Positions 5,207 to 14,085 of a stretch of DNA of 54,627 nt are shown one piece after another; positions within the stretch are counted from its first letter, which is position 1; each line of letters begins with the position of its first letter. The notes beneath the pieces are model-generated. The model saw only the letters and a list, made by a program, of their open reading frames with translations. It was not told the origin of the DNA and made no database searches. This stretch comes from a virus: the IMG/VR virus record IMGVR_UViG_3300027741_000082, positions 1 through 54,627 of that record. One strand, given 5' to 3'. A program made the position numbers and the translations under genes.

Positions 5207-6679
5207 TTGCCCTCTGAACTTGCACATAGCCTCCCGGAAGACGCGGCTCGCCAATACGCTCGTCTTTTGGAAAGAGCGGCGAGACTTGCCACTCTAGAGA
5301 AGGCCAAGGTTGGCTTTCTTGATTTCGTTAAGTTTGTGTGGCCCGGGTTTATTGCCGGGAGACACCATAGGATTGTTGCTGAGAAGCTTGAGGCCATGGC
5401 GCGTGGCGAGCTCAAGCGTTTGATCATCAACATGCCGCCGAGGCATACGAAGTCTGAGTTTGCCAGCTACCTGTTTCCGGCTTGGTTCATAGGGCAGATG
5501 CCAGACAAGAAGATTATGCAAGCGACCCATACCGCTGATCTGTCGATCCGGTTTGGGCGTAAAGTGAGAAACCTAATGGATGGGGATATGTTCAAGCCCA
5601 TCTTTCCAGAAGTGAAGCTACGGTCAGATTCCAAGGCAGCGTATCGCTGGGAGACCGATCAAGGAGGAGAGTACTATGCAGCGGGTGTTGGGGGTAATAT
5701 CGCAGGGCGCGGCGCGGATCTTTTCATTGTTGACGATCCGCACTCAGAACAAGACGCCCTCTCACCAACAGCAATGGAAGGCGCATGGGAATGGTATCAA
5801 TCCGGACCACGCCAGCGTCTTCAGCCCGGAGGGGCGATCCTTGTTGTTATGACCCGGTGGGGGGAGGCGGATCTGACCGCCCGCCTTTTAAAGCAGCAAG
5901 CGACAGATCCCAAAGCCGATCAGTGGGAGGTCGTGGAGTTTCCGGCAATATTGGATAGCGGTGAGCCGCTCTGGCCTGAGTACTGGAAGCTTGAGGAACT
6001 TGAGGGGATCAAGGCTTCGATCACCCTGTCCAAGTGGCAAGCGCAGTACATGCAGCAGCCAACGGCGGACTCGGTGTCCATCATCAAGCGTAGCTGGTGG
6101 AACGTGTGGGAGCAGGAGAAGGTTCCCCGTTTGCAATACGTCATGCAGTCTTACGACACGGCGCACACCAAAAAGAAGACGGCTGACTACAGCGCGATCC
6201 AGACGTGGGGGGTCTTTTACCCCAGAGAGGATGGCCCGGCGAACGTCATCTTGCTGGACTGCAAGAAAGGCAGATGGGAGTTCCCCGAGCTCAAACGCAT
6301 TGCCCTTGAAGAGTACAAGTACTGGGAACCGGAGACCGTGCTGATCGAAGCAAAGGCTGCGGGCCTCCCTCTGTTACAGGAACTCCGGAGCGTAGGCATC
6401 CCGGCGGTGGACTTTACGCCGAGCCGTGGGAATGATAAGCATGTACGTCTGAACTCGATTGCTTCCCTGTTTGAAGCGGGGCTTGTCTGGAGGCCAGAGG
6501 CATCTTGGGCGGAAGAGGTTGTCGAGGAGATAGCCGCGTTCCCCAACGGTGAGCACGACGACTTGGTTGACTGCGCTTCACAGGCCCTCATGCGATTCCG
6601 GCAGGGTGGCTTTGTTACACATCCGGATGACTACACCATGGACGAAGGTCCGAGGTCAACGTACAGGGTTTATTACTGA
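5207..6679 (+). CDS. terL: terminase large subunit
   Basis: A 490-residue packaging ATPase and nuclease. The ATPase shows a Walker A-type PPRHTKSE (about 77-84), Walker B LFIVDDP (172-178) and the coupling motif VVMTRW (213-218). The C-terminal RNase H-like nuclease shows YDTAHTKKKTADYS (about 316) and HDDLVDC (about 450). It pumps DNA into the prohead through the portal. Translation starts at TTG with GGAG nine bases upstream. The stop overlaps the portal start (TGATG). It is separated from terS by the left-facing accessory island, which is unusual. Confidence 0.95.
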   Translation: MPSELAHSLPEDAARQYARLLERAARLATLEKAKVGFLDFVKFVWPGFIAGRHHRIVAEKLEAMARGELKRLIINMPPRHTKSEFASYLFPAWFIGQMPDKKIMQATHTADLSIRFGRKVRNLMDGDMFKPIFPEVKLRSDSKAAYRWETDQGGEYYAAGVGGNIAGRGADLFIVDDPHSEQDALSPTAMEGAWEWYQSGPRQRLQPGGAILVVMTRWGEADLTARLLKQQATDPKADQWEVVEFPAILDSGEPLWPEYWKLEELEGIKASITLSKWQAQYMQQPTADSVSIIKRSWWNVWEQEKVPRLQYVMQSYDTAHTKKKTADYSAIQTWGVFYPREDGPANVILLDCKKGRWEFPELKRIALEEYKYWEPETVLIEAKAAGLPLLQELRSVGIPAVDFTPSRGNDKHVRLNSIASLFEAGLVWRPEASWAEEVVEEIAAFPNGEHDDLVDCASQALMRFRQGGFVTHPDDYTMDEGPRSTYRVYY

Positions 6680-9075
6680 TGGCAAAATCTCCCTTCAATA
6701 ACGTAGAAGATTCCTTGTACAACGGTCCTTTGTCCTCTGACCTTGGTGGCGCGGAGGTCGAGTTGCCGGAAGACGGTATTGACGAGAGCGATGATTTCAC
6801 GATTGAGGAGGATGAAGATGGTGGAGCTACAATCACTTTTGGCGACACAGATCCAGAGAAAATGGACATATCTTCACTCGGTTTTGGTGACAATTTGGCA
6901 CTGGTTCTGGATAACAGTGCTCTTGCAACCATCAGTCAGGATCTCTCGTCTGCTATTGATGAAGATGATTCAGGCCGTGAGGAATGGAAAAAGACTTACG
7001 AAGAGGGTCTTACTCTCCTTGGTCTTACGTATACAGAGCGCACTGAGCCGTTTAACGGATCGACTGGCGTAACCCATCCCCTGCTGAACGAGGCTGTCAC
7101 CCAGTTTCAGGCGCAGTCGTACAAAGAACTGCTCCCTGCGAGCGGCCCTGCCCGTGCGCGTATCGTTGGTAAGGTGACACCTGAGCGCGAACAGCAAGCT
7201 GACCGCGTCAAAAACTACATGAACTATCAGATTACGGAAGTCATGGAGGAGTATGACCCCGAGTTTGACCAGATGCTGTTCTATGTTGGCTACGGCGGCT
7301 CGGCTTTCAAGAAGGTTTACTACGATGGCGACTTCGGACGGGCTGTTAGCCCCTACATTTTGCCAAAAGATCTCATCGTTCCCTACGGTTCACGCGATTT
7401 GGCGACCGCAGAACGGGTAACCCATGTGTTACGGGTCTCGGAAAACGAACTCCGCAAGCAACAGGTCACCGGATTCTACCGTAATGTGGAGTTGACAGGC
7501 CCAACGGAGCCTGATCGTAGCGACATTGACGAAAAAATTGACCGGATTTCCGGGATCGAGCCGTCGGGTGACCCCAAAGACTACGTTTTGTGGGAGTGCC
7601 ACTGCTATTTGGACATCGAAGGCTTCGAAGATCTGGACGATGACGGCGAACCCACCGGGATCAAGCTGCCATACATCGTAACAATTGACTCTGACTCCGG
7701 CGACGTACTGGCAATCCGCCGCAACTACAAAAAAGATGACGTCCGGAAAAAGAAAAAGCAGTATTTTGTCCACTATAAGTTCCTTCCCGGCCTTGGCTTC
7801 TACGGTTTTGGCCTGATCCACCTGTTGGGCAACCTTGCCCGCAGCGGAACTTCCATTTTGCGCCAGCTAATCGACGCTGGTACGCTGGCAAACCTTCCTG
7901 CCGGGTTCAAAGCGCGTGGCTTGCGGATCCAAGATCAGGAATCCCCACTGCAACCGGGCGAATGGCGCGATGTCGACGCACCCGGCGGGGACTTGGCGCA
8001 GAATCTGCTGCCTTTGCCCTACAAAGAACCCTCTGCAACCCTGTTCCAGCTGCTCGGCTTCGTTGTTTCGTCGGCAGAGAAGTTCCTCGGGACTGCCGAT
8101 CTCGGTATGTCAGATGGCAACCAAGAGCTGCCAGTTGGAACCACCATCGCTTTGCTGGAACGTGGCTCTCGCGTCATGAGCGCGGTGCACAAGCGTCTGC
8201 ATTATGCCCAAAAGCAGGAGTTGCGGTTACTGGCTCAGGTGTTTGCCGAGTATATGCCTGACCAGTACCCATATGAGGTAGAAGGCGGCACTCCGGATAT
8301 TAAGCGTCAAGACTTTGACGACAAGATTGACATCCTGCCCGTCAGCGATCCCAACATCTTCAGCATGACCCAGCGTATCGCGCTGGCCCAGCAGCAGTTG
8401 CAGTTGGCAAAGGAAGCCCCGCAGCTGCATAACCAGTATGAGGCTTATCATCGCATGTATTCCGCACTCGATGTCCGGAATATTGACATGATCCTGCCAC
8501 CTCCCCCCCAGCCACAACCTCAAAGTCCGGCAATTGAAAATGCTCGTTCTATGCTTGTACCCAACGGTGCTCCTGCTCTTCAGGTTTTTCCGGATCAGGA
8601 CCATGTAGCCCACATTGAAGCGCATATGGCCTTCATCAAATCGCAGTTGATCCAGACTTCTCCGCAAGTCTACGGGATCTTGCTGGCCCACGTATTTGAG
8701 CATGTATCAATGGCAGCGCATGAGATGATCATGCAACAGATGCAGCAGTTACAGGGAGCCCCCATGCCTCCGCCCGAGGCCCTTATGAAACAACAGGCGC
8801 AGATCGAAGCGCAGATGATCGACAAGGTTATGGCAGATCTCAACCCACCGAAGGGCGCAGATCCGCTGATTGAGCTTCAGGCCAAGGACTTGGAAATCCG
8901 CGACAGAGCTGTTAAACAGAAGGCGGAAGAGGCTGCACTTCGTATCGACCTTGATGAGCGTCGTCTGGCTGCTAAGGAACGGGCAGATGAGGAGCGTCGT
9001 AACTCGAACGAGGACATCTCACAGCTTCGTGCCAACGTATCTCTTGCGAGAGCCCATGTAGCTAAAAGGCCCTGA
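6679..9075 (+). CDS. portal protein
   Basis: A 798-residue head-tail connector that forms the dodecameric DNA channel. The N-terminus is very acidic. The middle has typical podovirus-type portal sequence (THPLLNEAVTQFQAQSYKELLP, YVGYGGSAFKKVYYD). The C-terminal 150 residues are glutamine-rich and coiled-coil (LMKQQAQIEAQMIDKVMADL onward), as in long P22-like portals with a barrel. It starts on the last base of terL, so the two are translationally coupled, and the scaffold and capsid follow in the same operon. Confidence 0.85.
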   Translation: MAKSPFNNVEDSLYNGPLSSDLGGAEVELPEDGIDESDDFTIEEDEDGGATITFGDTDPEKMDISSLGFGDNLALVLDNSALATISQDLSSAIDEDDSGREEWKKTYEEGLTLLGLTYTERTEPFNGSTGVTHPLLNEAVTQFQAQSYKELLPASGPARARIVGKVTPEREQQADRVKNYMNYQITEVMEEYDPEFDQMLFYVGYGGSAFKKVYYDGDFGRAVSPYILPKDLIVPYGSRDLATAERVTHVLRVSENELRKQQVTGFYRNVELTGPTEPDRSDIDEKIDRISGIEPSGDPKDYVLWECHCYLDIEGFEDLDDDGEPTGIKLPYIVTIDSDSGDVLAIRRNYKKDDVRKKKKQYFVHYKFLPGLGFYGFGLIHLLGNLARSGTSILRQLIDAGTLANLPAGFKARGLRIQDQESPLQPGEWRDVDAPGGDLAQNLLPLPYKEPSATLFQLLGFVVSSAEKFLGTADLGMSDGNQELPVGTTIALLERGSRVMSAVHKRLHYAQKQELRLLAQVFAEYMPDQYPYEVEGGTPDIKRQDFDDKIDILPVSDPNIFSMTQRIALAQQQLQLAKEAPQLHNQYEAYHRMYSALDVRNIDMILPPPPQPQPQSPAIENARSMLVPNGAPALQVFPDQDHVAHIEAHMAFIKSQLIQTSPQVYGILLAHVFEHVSMAAHEMIMQQMQQLQGAPMPPPEALMKQQAQIEAQMIDKVMADLNPPKGADPLIELQAKDLEIRDRAVKQKAEEAALRIDLDERRLAAKERADEERRNSNEDISQLRANVSLARAHVAKRP

Positions 9076-9077
9076 CG

Positions 9078-10325
9078 ATGGTAGACAAAGCTCAGTACTT
9101 CCGTTCCCTTGAAGACCGCTATGGCTTGCCTGAGGGTTACCTCAGCCGGACGGAAACTATTGAAAGTCAGGGGAATGTACGGGCTTACAACAAGAACTCC
9201 GGGGCGGCTGGTCCCTTTCAGTTCGTCCCGAAGAGTCAAAAAGAGTTCAACCTTAAAGACCCCTACAGCTTGGAAGAGTCTGCCGAAGCAGCGGCCCGTA
9301 TGGCTGCTCGGAACAAGGTTTCTTTACAGCGTCAGGGTATTGAAAACCCAACAGCCGCCGATTTGTACGCGGCCCATCAGCAAGGGGCCAAAGGTTATGT
9401 TGATCTTTTGAGGGCCGGAGACCAGCCAGCGTCAAAGGTTGTTGGAGAAGATGCTGTTGTGTGGAACGGCGGCAAGCCCAATATGTCTGCCTCCGAGTTT
9501 GCAAACAAAATTACTAATAAGTTTTCCGGAGACGCCTCATCTCAACCCAAAACTTTTAGCCCTCCTTCTGCCGGAGTATTAGAGAAGCCTAAGGTTGACG
9601 TTGCAGAAACACCTGAGCAAGCAGCCGCCCTCGAAGGTCAGCAAGCAGCTTTGTCTACGCAGGATGTTTTGGATACCGCCAACGCTTCCTCGGGGCGATC
9701 CGGAAACGGCTTGAAAGAACTTGGGTTCCTCCACAACTATTTCAAATCCCTTGATACCAGTGCCACGGGGGTGAAGCCCTTAGCTGTTCCTGACTTTTTT
9801 CTCCAGCAAAGGTATAAGGAAGGTGGTATTGTTTCCTTAAAGGAGAATGCCAAGCAGGGTCGTGCTACTGGTATTGCCGGTATTGTTGACACACAAACAA
9901 AAAATGATAAAACTTACTTTCGCGGAATGTCTAACCGCGAATACAGGAGCTTTAAAAAAACAGGTCACATAAAAAGCACGGGTGAATATAATGTTGGCAG
10001 TAGTGAAAAAGGGTTGACATTTTTTTCAAAAGACCCCGCTGAGGCTGCATTTTATGCTCACGAATACGCACCCCTAAAATACAAGGCAACAGCAACAAAA
10101 CCCGCTTATGTTGTTGAGGCAAAAATACATGATTCAAAAAAGAAAATAGATGCGCCCGGCGGTGTTGGAGTTAATGGGAAAATACATGAAAAACATGTTG
10201 TTTCTGTGCATCGTGGTAGGCCAACCGAAAATGGAATGGAATGGGCAACCATTCACTCACCATCTGACCCAGTTAAAAAAATTCAATCTATAGCTGTGTT
10301 AAGTCAAATTAGAAAAGGTCTTTAA
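9078..10325 (+). CDS. virion lytic transglycosylase fused to a possible ADP-ribosyltransferase-like domain
   Basis: A 415-residue protein. Residues 1-150 look like a soluble lytic transglycosylase, with the likely catalytic E29 in ETIESQG and GAAGPFQFVP near 42-51. It would cut peptidoglycan during DNA entry. A flexible linker follows. From about residue 280 the sequence changes to YFRGMSNREY ... GLTFFSKDPAEAAFYA, a pattern reminiscent of R-S-E ADP-ribosyltransferase folds, but I cannot place the glutamate. The DNA becomes clearly AT-richer from about 9890, so the tail end may be acquired. It sits between portal and scaffold, consistent with an internal virion protein. Confidence 0.65.
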   Translation: MVDKAQYFRSLEDRYGLPEGYLSRTETIESQGNVRAYNKNSGAAGPFQFVPKSQKEFNLKDPYSLEESAEAAARMAARNKVSLQRQGIENPTAADLYAAHQQGAKGYVDLLRAGDQPASKVVGEDAVVWNGGKPNMSASEFANKITNKFSGDASSQPKTFSPPSAGVLEKPKVDVAETPEQAAALEGQQAALSTQDVLDTANASSGRSGNGLKELGFLHNYFKSLDTSATGVKPLAVPDFFLQQRYKEGGIVSLKENAKQGRATGIAGIVDTQTKNDKTYFRGMSNREYRSFKKTGHIKSTGEYNVGSSEKGLTFFSKDPAEAAFYAHEYAPLKYKATATKPAYVVEAKIHDSKKKIDAPGGVGVNGKIHEKHVVSVHRGRPTENGMEWATIHSPSDPVKKIQSIAVLSQIRKGL

Positions 10326-10327
10326 TC

Positions 10328-12241
10328 ATGGCTGATAATTATCAGGGGGTATTAAAGGGATTAGCAAGTTTAAATTCAGGGCTTGATTCAGCCGGAAGAT
10401 TTAACGCGCAAAATTATTTGATGAGTAATTTGCAAGAAGGGCAAATGATAATTCCTGCCGATGTTTTAAAGGCACACCCAGAGTTACAATCATCTTTAAA
10501 CCAAATTCTCTCATCTCATGACATGAATAGCAATCAGTTTTTGGTTGGAGATGAGGGTATGAGGTATACTGGATTTGGCCCGCAGATTCATTTAGGATCT
10601 GGATGGACCACTGGAAGTGCTGCTTACGGACCATATAGCGGTCAAACAACAGACGTTAATTTTCAAAACGCCTTTGCCGGTCCATACCTAGAAAACAATC
10701 CTGTTTCCCCAGATCAATATGATTTACGGGCAGACTTACCATCTCTCAAAAGTCAGCCTGTAAATCATATTGATACACAAAATGAAGATTATAAATTTGA
10801 CCAAACGGAACCCACTTCACAGGTTTTAAACACTGGGTTTAAAACCCAACCTGATGTGGTGACAGCACAACCGATTTTGCCAGATTTTGGTGATGTTCAT
10901 GTATTGCCACCAGATCCGCGTTCAGACTATACATTTTTTAATGTACAACCCAACCCAACAACTGATTTTATCAAAACCGCACAAGACACGGGCGATCAAG
11001 CTCTTAATCTAGGGGATCAATCAAAATATACATATCAGCCAGTCACCACTGACCCAGCGGGTGGAGTTAGCGGGGGTAGCAACGCTACAAAGGATATGAG
11101 CATAAGTTTTGTTAATCGAGACGATTTAGACCCACAAGAGCAGGCTAACGTTAACAAAGCTTTTGCTGCCATGCAAACCAATACGCAAACACCAACGTTT
11201 GAACAAAACCCGCTTTTAACAAAACCAGATCCAGGTTATGAAGAAAATAAATTTAACCAAACCAATACACCGACAACATTTTCATTAACAGAAACGGACA
11301 CGGACGCTACTAGCCCTAAAATAGACCGGCAGACTATTGATGAAGTTATTAAAAATGAGCCAGTTATTAAAAATGAGCCAGTTATTAAAAAAGAGCCAGT
11401 TGTTGAAAGAAGTTCAGACGTTGCAAAAACGCTTGATTTTTTACAGGCAAAAGATGAGGCTGAAGCGCAAGAGTGGAAAGATTATAACCAGCGTGTGTTA
11501 GAAAATGCCAAGGGTATTGGCAATATGGTTGATACCCTAAGTGGCACAAATTTAACACAAACCGTTATGGACGCAATTACAACTTCATTACAAAATAAAC
11601 AAAATGAGAACGCAGAATTAACCAAGGATCTTTTAAAAAATCCACTAACAAGTAACAATACGATTGATCTTCTTAAAGATTCTTTAACCAAGGATCAAGA
11701 AACAATCGATGCTTTTAAAAAATCCACTACCCAAACCGTCGTTGATACAACTACCGATGGAAAAACTACTACCGATGGAAAAACTACTACCGATGGAAAA
11801 ACTACTACCGATGGAAAAACTACTACCGACGGAAAAACTACTACCGACGGAAAAACTACTACCGACGGAAAAACTAGTTTAGACGATGGTACTGGCAAAG
11901 GGAAAGGACCGGGAGATGGTACTGACGATGGTACTGGCAAAGGGAAAGGACCGGGAGATGGTACTGACGATAGCTCTAAGACTCCACCAAAAGACATTAT
12001 TATAAACCCAAAAGAGCCGTATCAGGAACCTAAAATTGTTTCATTGGAGACAAACACAACCAAAACCGTGTCCCCAGTAAAATATGATGTTTCAAAATTT
12101 CTTGGGAGCTTGGGGAAACCTACTCCTACTGCCTCCGTATATAAATCGCATCCTATATCAGTGGCTCCTACTCAACTTGGTATAGGACAGTTCTATAAAC
12201 CATACTTCCCACTTGTTCCCTACCAAAGGAGATACCCATGA
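10328..12241 (+). CDS. AT-rich low-complexity virion-associated protein
   Basis: A 637-residue protein of unknown function. It is low in complexity, rich in T, D, N, Q, K and P, and AT-rich in its codons, unlike the portal before it or the scaffold after it. It contains three copies of an 18-bp unit (VIKNEP) at 11345-11398, seven of an 18-bp unit (TDGKTT) at 11753-11878 and two of a 42-bp unit (DGTGKGKGPG...) at 11885-11968. The C-terminus is proline and tyrosine rich. The position before lysis and scaffold genes suggests an internal or ejection protein, but this is inference. Confidence 0.6.
   Translation: MADNYQGVLKGLASLNSGLDSAGRFNAQNYLMSNLQEGQMIIPADVLKAHPELQSSLNQILSSHDMNSNQFLVGDEGMRYTGFGPQIHLGSGWTTGSAAYGPYSGQTTDVNFQNAFAGPYLENNPVSPDQYDLRADLPSLKSQPVNHIDTQNEDYKFDQTEPTSQVLNTGFKTQPDVVTAQPILPDFGDVHVLPPDPRSDYTFFNVQPNPTTDFIKTAQDTGDQALNLGDQSKYTYQPVTTDPAGGVSGGSNATKDMSISFVNRDDLDPQEQANVNKAFAAMQTNTQTPTFEQNPLLTKPDPGYEENKFNQTNTPTTFSLTETDTDATSPKIDRQTIDEVIKNEPVIKNEPVIKKEPVVERSSDVAKTLDFLQAKDEAEAQEWKDYNQRVLENAKGIGNMVDTLSGTNLTQTVMDAITTSLQNKQNENAELTKDLLKNPLTSNNTIDLLKDSLTKDQETIDAFKKSTTQTVVDTTTDGKTTTDGKTTTDGKTTTDGKTTTDGKTTTDGKTTTDGKTSLDDGTGKGKGPGDGTDDGTGKGKGPGDGTDDSSKTPPKDIIINPKEPYQEPKIVSLETNTTKTVSPVKYDVSKFLGSLGKPTPTASVYKSHPISVAPTQLGIGQFYKPYFPLVPYQRRYP
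11345..11398 (+). repeat. three tandem 18-bp units
   Basis: Three in-frame copies encoding VIKNEP, VIKNEP and VIKKEP; the third has one changed residue. Confidence 0.85.
11753..11878 (+). repeat. seven tandem 18-bp units
   Basis: Units ACCGATGGAAAAACTACT (four) then the GAC variant (three) encode TDGKTT. The block split of GAT and GAC units suggests recent slippage expansion. Confidence 0.9.
11885..11968 (+). repeat. two identical 42-bp units
   Basis: Two exact copies encoding DGTGKGKGPGDGTD follow the 18-bp array after a short gap. Confidence 0.9.
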
Positions 12242-12426
12242 AGTCCCCAATCCAAAGTGCTAAACAAAAGGATGTTCCAATCATCCACGATCTGGAAATC
12301 GTTAATCAAGGCACGATTCCTTACAAGCATCAAGAAGATGTCCCTGTCACCCCTGCTCCTAAAGGTCGTCAGGAAGCGCGTGGATTTGGTCTTCAGATGC
12401 GTCCAGTCAAATATCTCGTACGGTAA
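12238..12426 (+). CDS. small hypothetical protein
   Basis: A 62-residue protein starting MKSPIQSAKQKDVPIIHD, with AAAGGAGATACCC before the ATG and a four-base overlap with the preceding stop. It is soluble and basic at both ends with no recognised motif. Its base composition is back to that of the rest of the late block, marking the right edge of the AT-rich segment. It is followed by two more small basic proteins and then the lysis genes. Confidence 0.65.
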   Translation: MKSPIQSAKQKDVPIIHDLEIVNQGTIPYKHQEDVPVTPAPKGRQEARGFGLQMRPVKYLVR

Positions 12427-12431
12427 AAACC

Positions 12432-12731
12432 ATGGCAAAGACCCCAGCTTGGACTCGTTCAGAGGGCAAGAACCCAAAAGGTGGGCTCAATGCCAAGGGC
12501 CGTGCCTCTGCCAAGGCACAGGGGCATAACCTCAAGCCACCCGTTCTCAAGGGTGACAACCCACGTCGGGCAAGCTTCCTTGCTCGCATGGGAAACATGC
12601 CGGGACCAGAGCGGGATGAGAAAGGCAAGCCAACCCGCTTGCTGAAGTCTCTTCAGGTGTGGGGTGCTTCCTCTAAAGCGGATGCCAAGGCAAAGGCTGC
12701 GGCAATCAGCAAAAGGAATAAGGGCAAATGA
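12432..12731 (+). CDS. conserved small basic phage protein
   Basis: A 99-residue protein. The pattern WTRSEGKNPKGGLNAKGRA, then NNPRR-like DNPRRASFLARMGNMPGP and DEKGKPTR belongs to a widespread uncharacterised phage family (I recall DUF6321, to be confirmed). It is highly basic with few hydrophobic segments, compatible with binding DNA or RNA in the capsid or with a packaging accessory role. It ends in an ATGA overlap with the next small gene. Confidence 0.7.
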   Translation: MAKTPAWTRSEGKNPKGGLNAKGRASAKAQGHNLKPPVLKGDNPRRASFLARMGNMPGPERDEKGKPTRLLKSLQVWGASSKADAKAKAAAISKRNKGK

Positions 12732-12886
12732 AAAAACCTGTTTGGTCAAAACCACGGCCCAAGGAACTAGGTAAGTCTAAACCCTTATCCTCAGCACAAA
12801 AGGCTTCGGCCAAAGCCGCTGCTAAAGCTGCCGGACGACCCTACCCAAATCTTGTCGATAACATGAGAGCTGCAAAGAAAAAGTGA
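12728..12886 (+). CDS. very small basic conserved phage protein
   Basis: A 52-residue protein: starts MKKPVWSKPRPKELGK and ends GRPYPNLVDNMRAAKKK. It overlaps the previous stop by four bases (ATGA), arguing for real coupled translation. The middle is an alanine and lysine helix (SSAQKASAKAAAKAAG). The ending AAGRPYPN.VDN is one I recognise from small phage proteins of unknown function. It is probably nucleic-acid binding because of its charge, but that is inferred. Confidence 0.7.
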   Translation: MKKPVWSKPRPKELGKSKPLSSAQKASAKAAAKAAGRPYPNLVDNMRAAKKK

Positions 12887-12887
12887 T

Positions 12888-13358
12888 ATGGATCCTTTAA
12901 CCGTACTAGCCCTTGCCCAAACAGCTTTCTCAGGTTTGAAAGCGGGCATTGCTGCGGGCAAAGAGATTCAACATGTCGCCAAAGACTTGTCCGATTTGTG
13001 GGGTAGCCTTGCAAAGCTAACGCAGATTGCTGCGGAACCACCCCGCAAGTCCCTATTCTCAAATAAATCTGTGGAACAGATTGCTATTGAGAGGTATACG
13101 GCAAAAGCAGAAGCTCAAGATTTGGCCGCAAAAGCCAAGAATATGTTTGTCGGACAGTTTGGATTAGCGGCGTGGGATCAAGTGCAAAGAGAAGTCATCA
13201 ATATTCGTAAAGAGATTGAGCGGGAAAAGTACGCGGCGGAAAAGGCCCGTGCTGCAAAGCTTGAGGAAATTCGCGACGCTGCGGTCGTCACACTAATTGT
13301 TCTGGGCCTTGTATCGGTGATGGGCCTTGTTGGTATGGCTTTACTAATAAGAGGATGA
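12888..13358 (+). CDS. membrane-anchored coiled-coil protein
   Basis: A 156-residue protein with a long charged helical region (about 70-130, REVINIRKEIEREKYAAEKARAAKLEEIRDA) and one C-terminal transmembrane segment (VVTLIVLGLVSVMGLVGMALLI). It starts one base after the preceding stop and ends just before the holin. A tail-anchored protein next to a holin could be part of the lysis module, for example a spanin-like or antiholin partner, but no family signature proves it. Confidence 0.65.
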   Translation: MDPLTVLALAQTAFSGLKAGIAAGKEIQHVAKDLSDLWGSLAKLTQIAAEPPRKSLFSNKSVEQIAIERYTAKAEAQDLAAKAKNMFVGQFGLAAWDQVQREVINIRKEIEREKYAAEKARAAKLEEIRDAAVVTLIVLGLVSVMGLVGMALLIRG

Positions 13359-13363
13359 AATGA

Positions 13364-13882
13364 ATGGATCTTTCAAAAATCGGTGGCCTTTTGGGCCAAG
13401 TAGCTCCTACTATAGCTACAGCTTTGGGTGGCCCTTTGGCGGGGTTAGCGGTCAAGACCATTTCGGAGGCGATGTTCGGACATCCGGATGCAAACGAATC
13501 CGAAGTGTCAGCCGCTCTAATGGGCGCAACGCCAGAGCAGCTTCAGAAGCTGAAAGAAACCGACGCCACCTTCAAGTTAAAAATGAAGGAGCTGGACATT
13601 GATCTTGAGCGTATCTCGGCAGCGGATCGTGACTCTGCCCGGAATATGCAGATCCATACCAACGACTGGATCCCCCGTGTCCTTGCCATCATGATCACTG
13701 TTGGTTTCTTTGGCATCTTGGTTTGGATGTTGCTGAAGGGTATGCCGCCGACGGGAACCGAAGCACTCCTGATGATGCTCGGTGCGCTGGGGACAGCTTG
13801 GACTGGGGTTGTTAATTTTTACTATGGGTCATCTGCTGGGAGCAAAGCTAAAACGGAAGCCATGCAAAAACCAAGGGAGTAA
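13364..13882 (+). CDS. holin of the three-TM type
   Basis: A 172-residue protein matching the Holin_3TMs pattern: an amphipathic N-terminal helix with glycine (GGLLGQVAPTIATALGGPLAG), a charged middle ending in ADRDSARNMQ, then WIPRVLAIMITVGFFGILVWMLL and ALLMMLGALGTAWTGVVNFYYG as membrane segments and a polar tail GSSAGSKAKTE. It would form the inner-membrane hole for endolysin release. It lies far from the endolysin at 37626, inside the head genes. Confidence 0.8.
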   Translation: MDLSKIGGLLGQVAPTIATALGGPLAGLAVKTISEAMFGHPDANESEVSAALMGATPEQLQKLKETDATFKLKMKELDIDLERISAADRDSARNMQIHTNDWIPRVLAIMITVGFFGILVWMLLKGMPPTGTEALLMMLGALGTAWTGVVNFYYGSSAGSKAKTEAMQKPRE

Positions 13883-13884
13883 TT

Positions 13885-14085
13885 GTGAGCGATCTTTACA
13901 TTGTTGACAGATTGTTTAAAGTGATTCGAGAGCGGAGAGACGTAGTTGAAGAGGCGGTAACAAAAGGCCCCGTCTCAGACTTCTCCGCTTTCAGACACCT
14001 TCGGGGTAAACTCGAAGTGTGGGATGAGATCGAGAATGAGCTGCGCCTTTTGCTAAAAAATGAAAGAGACAGAGACAATGAGTAA
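13885..14085 (+). CDS. small acidic helical phage protein
   Basis: A 66-residue protein starting at GTG (MSDLYIVDRLFKVIRERRD), two bases after the holin stop. It is predicted to be almost all helix and ends acidic and basic alternating (LKNERDRDNE). It overlaps the following co-chaperonin start by eight bases. Similar small helical proteins are common beside head genes in these phages, with unknown function. Confidence 0.65.
   Translation: MSDLYIVDRLFKVIRERRDVVEEAVTKGPVSDFSAFRHLRGKLEVWDEIENELRLLLKNERDRDNE

Noticed and set aside
11753-11968. CRISPR array
   Set aside because: The repeats are contiguous and in frame with no spacers, so they are coding tandem repeats.
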